A stretch of DNA of 64,000 bases, from NCBI GenBank assembly GCA_963819905.1, contig CAWFXP010000009.1:124001-188000 (forward strand), read 5' to 3'. The notes under the pieces were generated by a model that ran no database searches, was not told where the DNA came from, and saw only the letters and a program-made list of their open reading frames with translations. Shown here one piece after another: positions 41,558 to 49,720 of this stretch. The stretch's first letter is position 1, and each line of letters starts with the position of its first letter. The DNA comes from CAWCQC01 sp963819905. Its GTDB lineage: Bacteria > Actinomycetota > Thermoleophilia > Gaiellales > Gaiellaceae. A program made the translations under genes and the position numbers.

Positions 41558-42684
41558 CAGGCGGTGCTGTACGCCTCGATCAGGATCTCGGCCACCGCCG
41601 GACGGGTGAACTCCTCCGGCGGCAGCTCGCCGTTCGAGAGCATCTCACGCACCTTCGTTCCCGACAGGAAGACGTGGTCGTCCCCGGAGTGCGGACACGT
41701 CTTCGCCGAGGCCATCTGGCCGCACGTCTTGCACCAGAAGGAGTGCTCGAAGAACATCGGCTCGATGTCGAGCTCGTGTGGCTCGAACTCGTCGAAGATG
41801 AGCTGCGCGTCGTAGGTGCCGTAGTAGCTGCCGACGCCCGCGTGGTCGCGCCCGACGATGAAGTGCGAGCAGCCGTAGTTCTTGCGGCAGATCGCGTGCC
41901 AGACGGCCTCCCGCGGGCCCGCGTAGCGCATGGCCGCCGGAAAGGCGGAGACGAGCACGCGGTCTTGGGGGTAGTAGCCGTCGACGAGCACCTCGTACGC
42001 CTTGACGCGCACAGGCGCCGGGACATCGTCTGACTTCGTCTCCCCGACGAGCGGGTGAATGAGCAGCCCGTCCACGGTCTCGAGCGCGCACTTGGTCAGG
42101 TACTCGTGGGCCCGGTGGATCGGGTTCCGCGTCTGGAAGCCGACGACGCGGCGCCAGCCGCGCGCGGCAAACAGCGCCCGCGTATCGCGCGGATCGCGAT
42201 GCAGCTCGGGGAAGTCCGGCTCCTGCCGTTCGAACACCGTCACCGGTCCGGCGAGGTAGCGGTCGGCCTGGGTGTAGAGCCGCGCGACTCCAGGGTGCTC
42301 CCCGTCGGTCGTCCGGTAGCACTGCGCAGCTTCGCGCTCCCGGTCGTAGTCGTAGACCTCCTCGACGTCGAGCACGCCGACTAGGCGCCCAGACTCGTCG
42401 GCGAGTGCTACGCGGTCTCCCTTCGGAGCCTCCCGTACGGCGAGGCAGACCGGAAGGGACCAGCGGAGCCCGCTTGCGAGCCGCATGTCGTCGACCACCC
42501 CGGTGTAGTCGTCGCGCCTCATGAACCCGGTCAACGGCGACAGCGCTCCGGAGGCGAGCATGTCGAGGTCGGACAGCTCGCGCGACGTGAGCGTGACGAC
42601 CTCGAGCGACTCGACGCCGTCGGGGCGGCTCCCCGTACGATCGATGAGCTCGCCGCCGTGGGGGCGGATCAGATGGTCGCTCAC
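41557..42684 (-). CDS. sat: Sulfate adenylyltransferase (ATP sulfurylase)
   Basis: 375 residues, the monofunctional Sat type: PUA-like N-terminus (LISRPHGG-like IRPHGGELIDRTG), ALSPLTGFM, the adenylyl-transfer motif QTRNPIHRAHEYLTK, GRDHAGVGSYYGTYDAQ and a Cys motif FWCKTCGQMASAKTC. It activates sulfate with ATP to APS. It sits between cysC and the hydrolase; the GTG overlaps the cysC stop (GTGA). The Cys cluster (C-X2-C..C) resembles the zinc-finger-like site in bacterial/archaeal Sat. Confidence 0.94.
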   Translation of the reverse strand: MSDHLIRPHGGELIDRTGSRPDGVESLEVVTLTSRELSDLDMLASGALSPLTGFMRRDDYTGVVDDMRLASGLRWSLPVCLAVREAPKGDRVALADESGRLVGVLDVEEVYDYDREREAAQCYRTTDGEHPGVARLYTQADRYLAGPVTVFERQEPDFPELHRDPRDTRALFAARGWRRVVGFQTRNPIHRAHEYLTKCALETVDGLLIHPLVGETKSDDVPAPVRVKAYEVLVDGYYPQDRVLVSAFPAAMRYAGPREAVWHAICRKNYGCSHFIVGRDHAGVGSYYGTYDAQLIFDEFEPHELDIEPMFFEHSFWCKTCGQMASAKTCPHSGDDHVFLSGTKVREMLSNGELPPEEFTRPAVAEILIEAYSTA

Positions 42685-43280
42685 GCTTCCACCCGGCTCT
42701 GGAGGAGGCCGAGCTCCTCGAGGCGCGCGACGATCAGTGCGGCGCTCTCCTCGGGCTCGTGCTCCTCGGTCCTGACCACGATCTCGGCCGCCAGAGGCTC
42801 CTCGTACGGGTCGTCGACCCCCGTGAAGCCCTTGATCTCGCCCGCGAACGCCTTCGCGTAGAGGCCCTTGACGTCTCGCCGGGCGCACTCGTCGACCGAC
42901 GCCTCGATGAACACCTCGACGAACGGGCCGAACTGCTCGACCATCTCCCGCGCGGCGGCGCGCGTCTCCCGGTACGGGGAGATCGCCGCTGCGATGACGG
43001 CGGCACCGTGGCGGGTCAGCCGCGACGCGACCCAGCCGATGCGCTCGATGTTCGTGTCGCGGTCCTCCTTCGAGAAGCCGAGGCCCTTCGACAGGTGTGT
43101 GCGCACGACGTCACCGTCGAGGTACTCGACGATCTTCCCGCGCTCCTCGAGCGCCGGGCCGACGAGGTGGGCGATCGTCGTCTTGCCGGCACCGGACAGC
43201 CCGGTGAACCAGAGCGTGAAGCCGCCGCCGGCGACCTTGTCCGACTCGGGATGCTCGGTCGGATGGATGTGATCTGTCAT
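42681..43280 (-). CDS. cysC: Adenylylsulfate kinase
   Basis: 199 residues: P-loop GLSGAGKTT at about 27-35, DGDVVRTHLSKGLGFSKEDRDTNIERIGWVA and ISPYRETRAAARE, and the C-terminal KGLYAKAFAGEIKGFTGVDDPYEEP. It phosphorylates APS to PAPS, the donor needed by sulfotransferases. The ATG overlaps the cysH stop (ATGA). Having both CysC and an APS-type reductase implies that PAPS is mainly for sulfation rather than reduction (inference). Confidence 0.94.
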   Translation of the reverse strand: MTDHIHPTEHPESDKVAGGGFTLWFTGLSGAGKTTIAHLVGPALEERGKIVEYLDGDVVRTHLSKGLGFSKEDRDTNIERIGWVASRLTRHGAAVIAAAISPYRETRAAAREMVEQFGPFVEVFIEASVDECARRDVKGLYAKAFAGEIKGFTGVDDPYEEPLAAEIVVRTEEHEPEESAALIVARLEELGLLQSRVEA

Positions 43281-43993
43281 GCGTTCCTTTCCGTGGTGGC
43301 GTGGAGCCCGCATTCGAGCTTGTCGGAGCCGGCCCAGCGGCCCGCCCGCTCCTCCTCGTCGAGCTGCGTCGGGCGCGTACAGGGAATGCAGCCGATCGAC
43401 CGGTAGCCCACGTCGTGGAGCGGGTTGTACGGGATGTCGTTCTTCATGATGTAGTGCCAGACGTCCTTCTCCGTCCAGCCCGCAAGGGGGTGAACCTTCC
43501 AGACACCGTAGCCGTCCGAGTGCTCGACCTTGCGGATGCCCGATCGCGACGGCGACTGGTCGCGGCGAATGCCGGAGATCCACGCCTCGTAGGGTCGCAA
43601 CGCGCGGACGAGCGGCTCGACCTTGCGGATGTGGCAGCAGCGGTCCGGCTCCCGTTCCCAGAGGTTCGGCCCGGCGAGCGCGTGCTGCTCGGCGATGGTG
43701 ATGATCTCGGGCCGGATCAGCCTGAGCCCGTAGCGCTCGATCAGCCGCTCCCGGGTCTCGTAGCTCTCGCGGAAGAAGAGATGGGTGTCCAGCTCGACGA
43801 TGTCGATCTCGACCCCGAGCTCGGCGACCATGTGGACGAGCACCGAGGACTGCTTCTGCCACGAGCACGTGAGGCAGAGCCGGTCGCCGAACTCGTCCAC
43901 TGACCACCGGATAACCTCCTCCGCCGTCATCCGCTCGACCTGCTCGAGGGAGGACGGTGCCGCGCCGTCAGTCTGCGAGGGCAGGGTGCTCAC
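43277..43993 (-). CDS. cysH: APS/PAPS reductase, APS type with [4Fe-4S] Cys motif
   Basis: 238 residues, PP-loop reductase: SVDEFGDRLCLTCSWQKQSSVLVHM, SGIRRDQSPSR, and the Cys pairs CC (119, 120) and CIPC (202, 205) that bind the cluster in APS reductases, with the catalytic Cys228 in KLECGLH. It reduces APS to sulfite with thioredoxin-type electrons. The GTG lies 26 bp inside the comA end. The sulfite product would be the substrate of the adjacent ComA. Confidence 0.93.
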   Translation of the reverse strand: MSTLPSQTDGAAPSSLEQVERMTAEEVIRWSVDEFGDRLCLTCSWQKQSSVLVHMVAELGVEIDIVELDTHLFFRESYETRERLIERYGLRLIRPEIITIAEQHALAGPNLWEREPDRCCHIRKVEPLVRALRPYEAWISGIRRDQSPSRSGIRKVEHSDGYGVWKVHPLAGWTEKDVWHYIMKNDIPYNPLHDVGYRSIGCIPCTRPTQLDEEERAGRWAGSDKLECGLHATTERNA

Positions 43994-44756
43994 GCAGGAG
44001 CACCTCCTTGAGCGTGTCGGCCCGGAGCCCGAGGCGGAGCGTCTCGAGCGGGATGACCTCGTCCGGCGGGATGTTGCCGAGGTTGACCTCGGGCCCGAAC
44101 TGCTTCACGAACCAGGACTGCGAGGCCTTCGTCGGCGCCTCGAAGATGATGTCTCCGAGCGCGATCGAGTGGACGATCTCGTCGATCAGGCCGGTACGCA
44201 TCTCGCCGTCGCGCCGGTAGATGCCGGCGTTCCCGCCTTCGCGGCCCTCGGTGATGACCTTCCACGCGCCGGCCTCGAGCTCTTCGCGCATCCAGTCGAC
44301 CCACTGGTACGGGGCGAACACCGTCTCGGAGTCCTTCGAGCCGACCTCGGAGAGCACCACGAAGTCCTTCGCCAGCTCCGCGATCAGCTCGAGCTTCTGC
44401 TCCCGCGGCAGCTCGATCGTGCCGTCCGAGACCTCGATGTGCGAGAAGCGGTTCTCGCTCAGCCAGCTCCGGTACTCGTCCAGCCTCCCGCGGGCGATCA
44501 CGGCCTCGAAGAGCGTTCCACCGCAGACGACGGGCGTCTCGAAGGACCGGTAGAGGGCGATCTTCTTCTCGAGGTTGTTCGTGACGTACGACGTCCCCCA
44601 GCCGAGCTTCACGATGTCGACGTACTGGCCCGCGGTGTCGAAGAGCCCCTCGATCTCGCGGAGGTTGAGCCCCTTGTCCATGACGTGGGTCAGCCCTTGT
44701 GCCCGCGGCTTCGGCGAGCGGGCAGGGACGTCGAGGAATCCGTCAGAGCCGTTCAT
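43968..44756 (-). CDS. comA: Phosphosulfolactate synthase (ComA family)
   Basis: 262 residues: GLTHVMDKGLNLREIEGLFDTAGQYVDIVKLGWGTSYV, FSHIEVSDGTIELP, VLSEVGSKDSE, ITEGREGGNAGIYRRDGEMR and WFVKQFGPEVNLGNIPPDEVI are the TIM-barrel signature of ComA/YitD proteins. The enzyme adds sulfite to phosphoenolpyruvate to form (2R)-phospho-3-sulfolactate, the first step of coenzyme M or sulfolactate formation. The placement directly upstream of cysH-cysC-sat is coherent. ComB and ComC are not in the window. ATG start, 14 bp into the fumarase beta end. Confidence 0.92.
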   Translation of the reverse strand: MNGSDGFLDVPARSPKPRAQGLTHVMDKGLNLREIEGLFDTAGQYVDIVKLGWGTSYVTNNLEKKIALYRSFETPVVCGGTLFEAVIARGRLDEYRSWLSENRFSHIEVSDGTIELPREQKLELIAELAKDFVVLSEVGSKDSETVFAPYQWVDWMREELEAGAWKVITEGREGGNAGIYRRDGEMRTGLIDEIVHSIALGDIIFEAPTKASQSWFVKQFGPEVNLGNIPPDEVIPLETLRLGLRADTLKEVLLREHPALAD

Positions 44757-45324
44757 ACAGAGCCTCCAGTCGCTTGGTGGCCGCCGCCTGGACGTCGTGG
44801 TAGAGCGAGGTGCCGTGCGAGTCGATCCCCACGGTCAGCGGGCCGAAATCCTTGACGCGGAACAGCCACAGGCACTCGGGCATCAAGTCCTCCCACTCGA
44901 CCTGCTCGATCTCTTCGATCTGGGTGGTCTCGAGGGCGGCCGCCCCGCCGACGATCGCGAAGTAGACCATCCCGAGCCGTTGCATCGGCTCGATCGCCTC
45001 GTCGGGCAGGCCGCCCTTGCCGCAGATCGCCCGCACGCCGTACTCGCTCCCGAGGCCTTCCGTGAAGCGCACCATGCGGGCGCTGGTCGTCGTCCCGATG
45101 CAGAGCTTCTCGTAGTGATCTCCTACCTTGCGGACGTTCGGGGCCGTGTGCAGGAGCAGAGCGCCCTTCAGGTCCATTTGCGGGCGCTGCCCGTGGTCGA
45201 ACATGCGGATCTGGGTTCGATCACGGATGCCGACGATGTGGCCGTCGACGGTGACCGAATCGCCGGCGCGGAGCTCTCGGATCGCGTCCTCGCCGGCCGG
45301 GAAGGTGAGGCGGTGCTCGTCCAT
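44743..45324 (-). CDS. Class I fumarate hydratase-type beta subunit
   Basis: 193 residues, C-terminal half of two-subunit Fe-S hydratases: LTFPAGEDAIRELRAGDSVTV, the Arg of IRDRTQIRM (usual motif RDAAH), IGTTTSARMVRF (usually GPTTxxRM), CGKGGLPDEAIEP, VGGAAALE and KDFGPLTVGIDSHGTSLY. The Arg, Thr, Arg and Lys positions that bind substrate in characterised class I fumarases are kept, but the RDAAH motif lacks its His. The substrate may therefore be fumarate/malate or an analogue. ATG start overlapping the alpha subunit stop (TGATG); a GTG one codon up is possible. Confidence 0.88.
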   Translation of the reverse strand: MDEHRLTFPAGEDAIRELRAGDSVTVDGHIVGIRDRTQIRMFDHGQRPQMDLKGALLLHTAPNVRKVGDHYEKLCIGTTTSARMVRFTEGLGSEYGVRAICGKGGLPDEAIEPMQRLGMVYFAIVGGAAALETTQIEEIEQVEWEDLMPECLWLFRVKDFGPLTVGIDSHGTSLYHDVQAAATKRLEALYERL

Positions 45325-46220
45325 CACGCCTCCCGGTCGTAGTCGATGCCGCCGTCGGCGGCGATGTGGGCGGACGCCCTCCGGGCTGCCCAGCACTGGT
45401 AGTTGACCGCGACCGGGTTCAGGGTCATGTGCGTGTCCGCGTGCTCGACGTGGCACTGCAGGACGGTGACGTCGCCCCCGAGGCCCATCGGGCCGATGCC
45501 GGTCTCGTTCAGGAGCTCGAAGAGCTCGTCCTCGAGCTTCGCCACCTCGGGATCCGGGTTTCGCGAGCCGATCGGTCGTGCGATCGCCTCCTTGGCCAGG
45601 TGCATCGCGTAGTCGGCCGAGCCGCCGATGCCCACCCCGACGATCCCCGGCGGGCAGGGCTTGCCGCCCGCCCCGACGATCGACTCGAGCACGAACTTCT
45701 TGACGCCCTTCACGCCGTCGGCCGGCACGCACATCTTGAGGAAGCTCATGTTCTCCGAGCCCGATCCCTTCGGCACGCACTTCACGTCGAGGCCGTCCCA
45801 GCCGGTCACGAAGTCCCAGTGGACGATGGGAACGCGATAGCCGACGTTCTGTCCGGTGTTCTCACGGGTCAGCGTGTGGACGGTGTTCGAGCGCAGCGGA
45901 TGCTCGACGGTCGCCCGTTCCGTCCCGTCGAAGAGGGCCTGGTAGATCCGCGCCGGGTGCAGCGGGAAGTGCTCGCCGACCCGGCAGTAGTAGACCGCGA
46001 TACCCGTGTCCTGACAGACGAGGTTCTTCTCGTCGTCCGCGACCGCGACGTTCTTGATGATCGTGTCGAGGACGCGCCGTCCGGGCGTCGAGGTCTCCCG
46101 CTCGCGCGCGGCGACAAGGGCATCGCGGAGGTCTTGCGGGATGTCCTTGAGCGCCCACACGTAGAGGTACGCGGCTGCGTCCTCGACGGCCTGCTGCAGA
46201 TCGGTGGAGACAGCGTTCAT
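45324..46220 (-). CDS. Class I fumarate hydratase-type alpha subunit
   Basis: 298 residues of the Fe-S-binding half: the three cluster cysteines appear in NLVCQDTGIAVYY, GKPCPPGIVGVGIGG and NYQCWAARRA; also TVHTLTRENTGQNVGYRVP, SENMSFLKMCVPADG and GLGGDVTVLQCHVEHADTHM. Together with the beta subunit it forms an oxygen-sensitive [4Fe-4S] hydratase. Catalyses malate/fumarate interconversion in known members; tartrate dehydratase is a related alternative. Begins 34 bp after the flavoprotein gene. Confidence 0.92.
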   Translation of the reverse strand: MNAVSTDLQQAVEDAAAYLYVWALKDIPQDLRDALVAARERETSTPGRRVLDTIIKNVAVADDEKNLVCQDTGIAVYYCRVGEHFPLHPARIYQALFDGTERATVEHPLRSNTVHTLTRENTGQNVGYRVPIVHWDFVTGWDGLDVKCVPKGSGSENMSFLKMCVPADGVKGVKKFVLESIVGAGGKPCPPGIVGVGIGGSADYAMHLAKEAIARPIGSRNPDPEVAKLEDELFELLNETGIGPMGLGGDVTVLQCHVEHADTHMTLNPVAVNYQCWAARRASAHIAADGGIDYDREA

Positions 46221-46254
46221 CGGTTCCTTCCGTCGTCGGTCGGGGCTCCGGCCC

Positions 46255-47463
46255 CTACGAGCTCGCCTTCTCCGCGGCTGCGCGCCCAGCGCGCCGTCCG
46301 AAGACGCAGCACTCGAGCAGCGAGTTGCCCATCATCCTGTTGCGCCCGTGCGTCCCGCCCGCGATCTCGCCGCAGGCGTACAGACCCTCGAGCGTCGTCT
46401 CGCCGTGCTCGTCGATGACCAGCCCGCCGTTCTGGTAGTGGAGCACCGGGTAGGTGAGGATCGGCTCGGCCAGCGGATCGACGCCGGCAGCGCGGTAGCG
46501 CCGAAGCATGTAGGGCAGCGAGACGGCCGCGTCGGCCTCCGGAATGCGGGTCGTGTCGAGCCAGACGGCCGGCCTGCCGTCCGGAGTCGAGGCGCCGCGG
46601 CCCTGCTCCACCTCCTCGACGATGGCCGCGGAGACCTCGTCACGCGGGCCGAGCGAGTCGGTGAACTCCTCGCCCTCGGAGTTCAGAAGCACGGCGCCGT
46701 AGGCGCGCGTCGTCTCGGGAATCGAGTAGCCCTGCATGGTGGCCGGCCAGGCACCTCCGTTCGGGTGGTACTGGAGCGCGTCGAGATCGCGGGCCTCGGC
46801 GCCGAGCTCGAGCGCGATCCGGGTCACCTCGCCGGTCGCGCCGGGGTGATTCGTCGACAGCTCGCCACGCTCCTTCGCCTCGCGGAAGCAGCGCCCGCCC
46901 GCGGCCAGGACGATCGCGCCCGCGTCGATCTCGATCTTCTCTCCGTCCTTGTGCCGGCAGGTCGCCGCCCAGCCGCTCTCCGTTCGCTCGAGGCTCTCGA
47001 GAGGCAGATTCGGGAGGGCGGCGCCGCCCGAGGCCTCGAACGCCTCACGCAGCGAGCTCGTGATCGCGTGGCCGGTCCGGTCTCCGACCTGGAGGAGCCG
47101 CTTGCGACTCGCCCCGCCGCAGCGAGCGAGGCGGTACCCGCCGTTCTCGCGGGTGAAGGCAACGCCGTGGCCTTCGAGCCAGCCGATCGTGCCCGGTGCC
47201 TCGGTCGTCAGGACGTCGACGAGGGAGGGGTCGGCGGTCTCGTGCGAGCTCTTCCAGACGTCGGCAGCGTGCTGCTCGGGCGAGTCGTCGTCCGCGAATG
47301 CAGCCTGGATGCCTCCCTGCGCCTTCGCCGAGTTGCACGACTGGAGGGCGCCCTTCGTCGCGAGCCCCACCTTGGCCCCGGCCCGCCCGGCAGACACCGC
47401 CGCGGCGAGCCCGGAGGCCCCGCTTCCGATTACGAGCACGTCAAACGAGAGCCGCTCGCCCAC
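46255..47463 (-). CDS. FAD-dependent fumarate reductase/L-aspartate oxidase-type flavoprotein
   Basis: 402 residues. FAD-binding GSGASGLAAAVSAGRAG (about 12-28), the flavin-related SCNSAKAQGGIQAAF, substrate/capping-domain residues VGDRTGHAI, YHPNGGAWPATMQGYSIPETTRAYGAVLLN and the C-terminal CGEIAGGTHGRNRMMGNSLLECCVFGRRAGRAA. It matches SdhA/NadB/FrdA flavoproteins, without an Fe-S partner gene nearby. L-aspartate oxidase, soluble fumarate reductase or a thiol:fumarate reductase-like flavoprotein are all possible. It heads the fumarase-comA-cys operon. GTG start with TAGAGT 6 nt upstream. Confidence 0.85.
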   Translation of the reverse strand: MGERLSFDVLVIGSGASGLAAAVSAGRAGAKVGLATKGALQSCNSAKAQGGIQAAFADDDSPEQHAADVWKSSHETADPSLVDVLTTEAPGTIGWLEGHGVAFTRENGGYRLARCGGASRKRLLQVGDRTGHAITSSLREAFEASGGAALPNLPLESLERTESGWAATCRHKDGEKIEIDAGAIVLAAGGRCFREAKERGELSTNHPGATGEVTRIALELGAEARDLDALQYHPNGGAWPATMQGYSIPETTRAYGAVLLNSEGEEFTDSLGPRDEVSAAIVEEVEQGRGASTPDGRPAVWLDTTRIPEADAAVSLPYMLRRYRAAGVDPLAEPILTYPVLHYQNGGLVIDEHGETTLEGLYACGEIAGGTHGRNRMMGNSLLECCVFGRRAGRAAAEKASS

Positions 47464-47469
47464 GCCGGC

Positions 47470-47502
47470 ACTCTAGCAGGTTTCTCTAATGCTCTGCATT
47501 AG
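47470..47502 (-). promoter_or_regulatory. Predicted promoter and palindromic operator of the flavoprotein-fumarase-comA-cys operon
   Basis: Minus-strand -10 TAGAGT at 47470-47475 (6 nt before the GTG), with a perfect 7-bp inverted repeat CTAATGC-TCT-GCATTAG at 47486-47502 over the expected -35 position. The TAA stop of the upstream MFS gene lies inside the palindrome. A repressor site is likely, but a short terminator hairpin for the MFS gene is possible (7-bp stem, 3-nt loop). Confidence 0.5.
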
Positions 47503-48788
47503 TCCTGCTTATCTCGCAACTCGTCTGAGCTTTCGGTCGCGCGCATCCCAGGGACGAAGAGGAAGGCGATCGTCGTGAGGCCCGCAACGACGCCTGCGCC
47601 GATCAGCGTCGTCTTCGCGCCGATCGCCGCGGCGATCGGGCCGGTGAGGGCGAACGAGACCGGGATCAAGCTGACGGAGACGAGCCAGTCGAAGCTCGAG
47701 ACGCGGCCGAGCAGCTCGCTGGGCACGAGCTTGTGCATCAGGGTGGCCCAGACGATCAGCCCTGCGGTGAACAGCGCCTGCATCGCGAAGCTGACGGCCA
47801 TCATCTGCCAGAGCGCAGTCGCCACCCCAAAGCCGGCGATCAGGAACGTCCCGATCGTCCAGACCACGTAGAGGAAGACCATGTGCTTGCGCGGCAAGCC
47901 GCGATGTCCCATGAGCAGGGCCGCGAGAACGGCTCCACAGCCGCCCGCGGCGAACACGAAGCCGAGATCGGCGGCGCCTCCACCCAGGTCGTTCTTGACG
48001 ATGTAGGGGACGAGCACCTCGACCGGACCGATGAAGGCGAGCAGGCCGACCGCGGCCGACAGGAGCGTGCCCCACAGCCACGGCCGGGCCCGTACGAAGG
48101 CGAACGCCTCGCCGAGCTCGCGTCGGGCGGACCGCTCGACGCCGGAGTCGAGCCCCGGCGGCGGCTGTCCCGACATGAGCAAGAGCGTCACGGCTGCGAT
48201 CGCGAACGTCGTGGCGTCGAGGAAGAACGCCTCGCCTACTCCGATCGCGGCAATCGCGAAGCCGCCGATGGCCGGGCCCGCGAGCCGGAGCCCGATCGGC
48301 TCGATCAGCTGGTTCAGCGAGTTCGCCTGGACGAGCTGGCCCGCGGGAACGATGTCGGGGACGATCGCGCCGAACGCCGGCCCGAAGAAGGCCTCCCCGA
48401 TCGCGTAGACGACCACGATCGCGACGACGTGCCAGAGCTCGAGCACACCGGCGACGGACAGCGCGCCCATGAGCAGGACGGCCGACCCGCGAACGACGTG
48501 CGCCGCGAGCATGATCCGGCGGCGGTCGAGCCGGTCGGACAGGATGCCGCCAAGCAGGACGAACAAGACGATCGGCACCGACCAGGCGATGCCGACGACC
48601 GAGAGCGCGGTCGGCGTGTTCGAGAGCTGGTAGACCTGCCAGGCGATCGCGACGGTGTAGATCCCGTCGCCGATCAGCGACACGGTCATCCCGGCGAAGA
48701 GCAGGGCGAAATCCCTGCTCGCCAGGGGGCGGAAGAGGGGCGCCCGGCGCAGGGCGGGCATCAGTGTTCCGGTGGTCTCGTAGCTCAT
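47499..48788 (-). CDS. MFS transporter (EntS/DHA-like exporter)
   Basis: 429 residues, 12 membrane helices. N-terminal FRPLASRDFALLFAGMTVSLIGDGIYTVAIAWQVYQLS, the MFS loop 2-3 motif GGILSDRLDRRRIM, FFGPAFGAIVPDIVPAGQLVQANSLNQL and PSELLGRVSSFDWLVSVSLIP, as in the EntS-like drug and siderophore exporter group. Upstream of the flavoprotein operon but with no promoter resembling the leaderless type in its own 5' region. Substrate unknown. Confidence 0.87.
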   Translation of the reverse strand: MSYETTGTLMPALRRAPLFRPLASRDFALLFAGMTVSLIGDGIYTVAIAWQVYQLSNTPTALSVVGIAWSVPIVLFVLLGGILSDRLDRRRIMLAAHVVRGSAVLLMGALSVAGVLELWHVVAIVVVYAIGEAFFGPAFGAIVPDIVPAGQLVQANSLNQLIEPIGLRLAGPAIGGFAIAAIGVGEAFFLDATTFAIAAVTLLLMSGQPPPGLDSGVERSARRELGEAFAFVRARPWLWGTLLSAAVGLLAFIGPVEVLVPYIVKNDLGGGAADLGFVFAAGGCGAVLAALLMGHRGLPRKHMVFLYVVWTIGTFLIAGFGVATALWQMMAVSFAMQALFTAGLIVWATLMHKLVPSELLGRVSSFDWLVSVSLIPVSFALTGPIAAAIGAKTTLIGAGVVAGLTTIAFLFVPGMRATESSDELRDKQD

Positions 48789-49004
48789 GGACGTGCTCGG
48801 CTCTCTGCTCGCAACAGGGCGTGCTGGCGCCTGCTGCTGGATGGACGGACGGCGTGGGACGGTCGAAGAACCGCCCCGGGAACGGCTCGGAGCGCCTAGA
48901 AGAAGGCGCGAGCGCTGCTCGTGACGAGCATCCGTCTCATGGCAGAGAGCCTACCTGACCGGGTCCGGATCGGCGCCGGCGGAGCCGTTTCGGCTCGAGG
49001 TCGC

Positions 49005-49649
49005 TTAGCCTCCGAGCCCGCCGAGGATCGCGAACGGGTTCGAGGGAGTGACCTCCCAGACCATCTCCCCGCCCGGCTGCACGTGCACGGTCGCGCCGGG
49101 CAGCTCCTCGCGGAGGCGGTCGGCCAGGAGGCCCGCCTCCTCCTCGTTTACGGCCCCGATCAGCAGGTACCGCGATCGGCGGACGACGGTGTGTCCCTCC
49201 GCCTCGAGCCGCTCCGCCGCGCGGGCTGTCGCCTCGTGATCCGGAAGCTCGATCCGGACCTCCCACTCGGCGTGGCCGCTCTCGACCGCCTCGCGTGTCT
49301 CGCGCTCGAGGCGGGCGTCGCGCTCCGCCTCGATCCCTTCCGGGCTCGTCGGCACCGGCTGGGAGCCATCCTTCCAGACCTCCTCGACGGGGTGCCAGAC
49401 CTCGAGGGTGACGGTCGCCTGCCGCGTCTCGCCCTCGAGGTCACGCTGAACGAGCTGCGCGACCTCGCGGGCGACCGACTCGGAGTCGGCATAGAAGAGA
49501 ACGCGCGCCGAGTCGCGGCTGACGATCACGCGGTCGCCCAGGCGCTTGCGTTCCTCGTGCTCGAACTCGCGCGCTCCGAGACGCTCGACGAGCTGGACGC
49601 CGTCGTGCTCGTCGTCGAAATCGACCGTGATTCTCCAGTCGTCCGCCAC
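49005..49649 (-). CDS. Hypothetical cytoplasmic protein with duplicated alpha/beta half
   Basis: 214 residues, Glu/Arg-rich, no signal or membrane segment. Two similar halves can be seen: WRITVDFDDEHDGVQLVERL..SRDSARVLFYADSESVAREVAQLVQ and WEVRIELPDHEATARAAERL..RSRYLLIGAVNEEEAGLLADRLR, each strand-helix-strand-strand-helix, like paired ferredoxin-like units. Ends in a Pro/Gly tail. No motif for a function. GTG start. Lies alone between MFS and LysR genes. The 216 bp to the MFS start (48789-49004) hold a 6-bp-stem hairpin (48892-48909) and nothing else recognisable. Confidence 0.72.
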   Translation of the reverse strand: MADDWRITVDFDDEHDGVQLVERLGAREFEHEERKRLGDRVIVSRDSARVLFYADSESVAREVAQLVQRDLEGETRQATVTLEVWHPVEEVWKDGSQPVPTSPEGIEAERDARLERETREAVESGHAEWEVRIELPDHEATARAAERLEAEGHTVVRRSRYLLIGAVNEEEAGLLADRLREELPGATVHVQPGGEMVWEVTPSNPFAILGGLGG

Positions 49650-49698
49650 GACAGCGCCTATTCTGCCCTACGGGCCGCCGTCCAGGCCCGGTCAGGGG

Positions 49699-49714
49699 TG
49701 GCACGCTTGTGCCA
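49699..49714 (-). terminator. Weak hairpin after the lysR gene
   Basis: TGGCAC-GCTT-GTGCCA, 6-bp stem and 4-nt loop, 7 nt past the lysR stop. No T-run on the transcript side, so its role as a terminator is uncertain. Confidence 0.35.
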
Positions 49715-49720
49715 AGCGGG

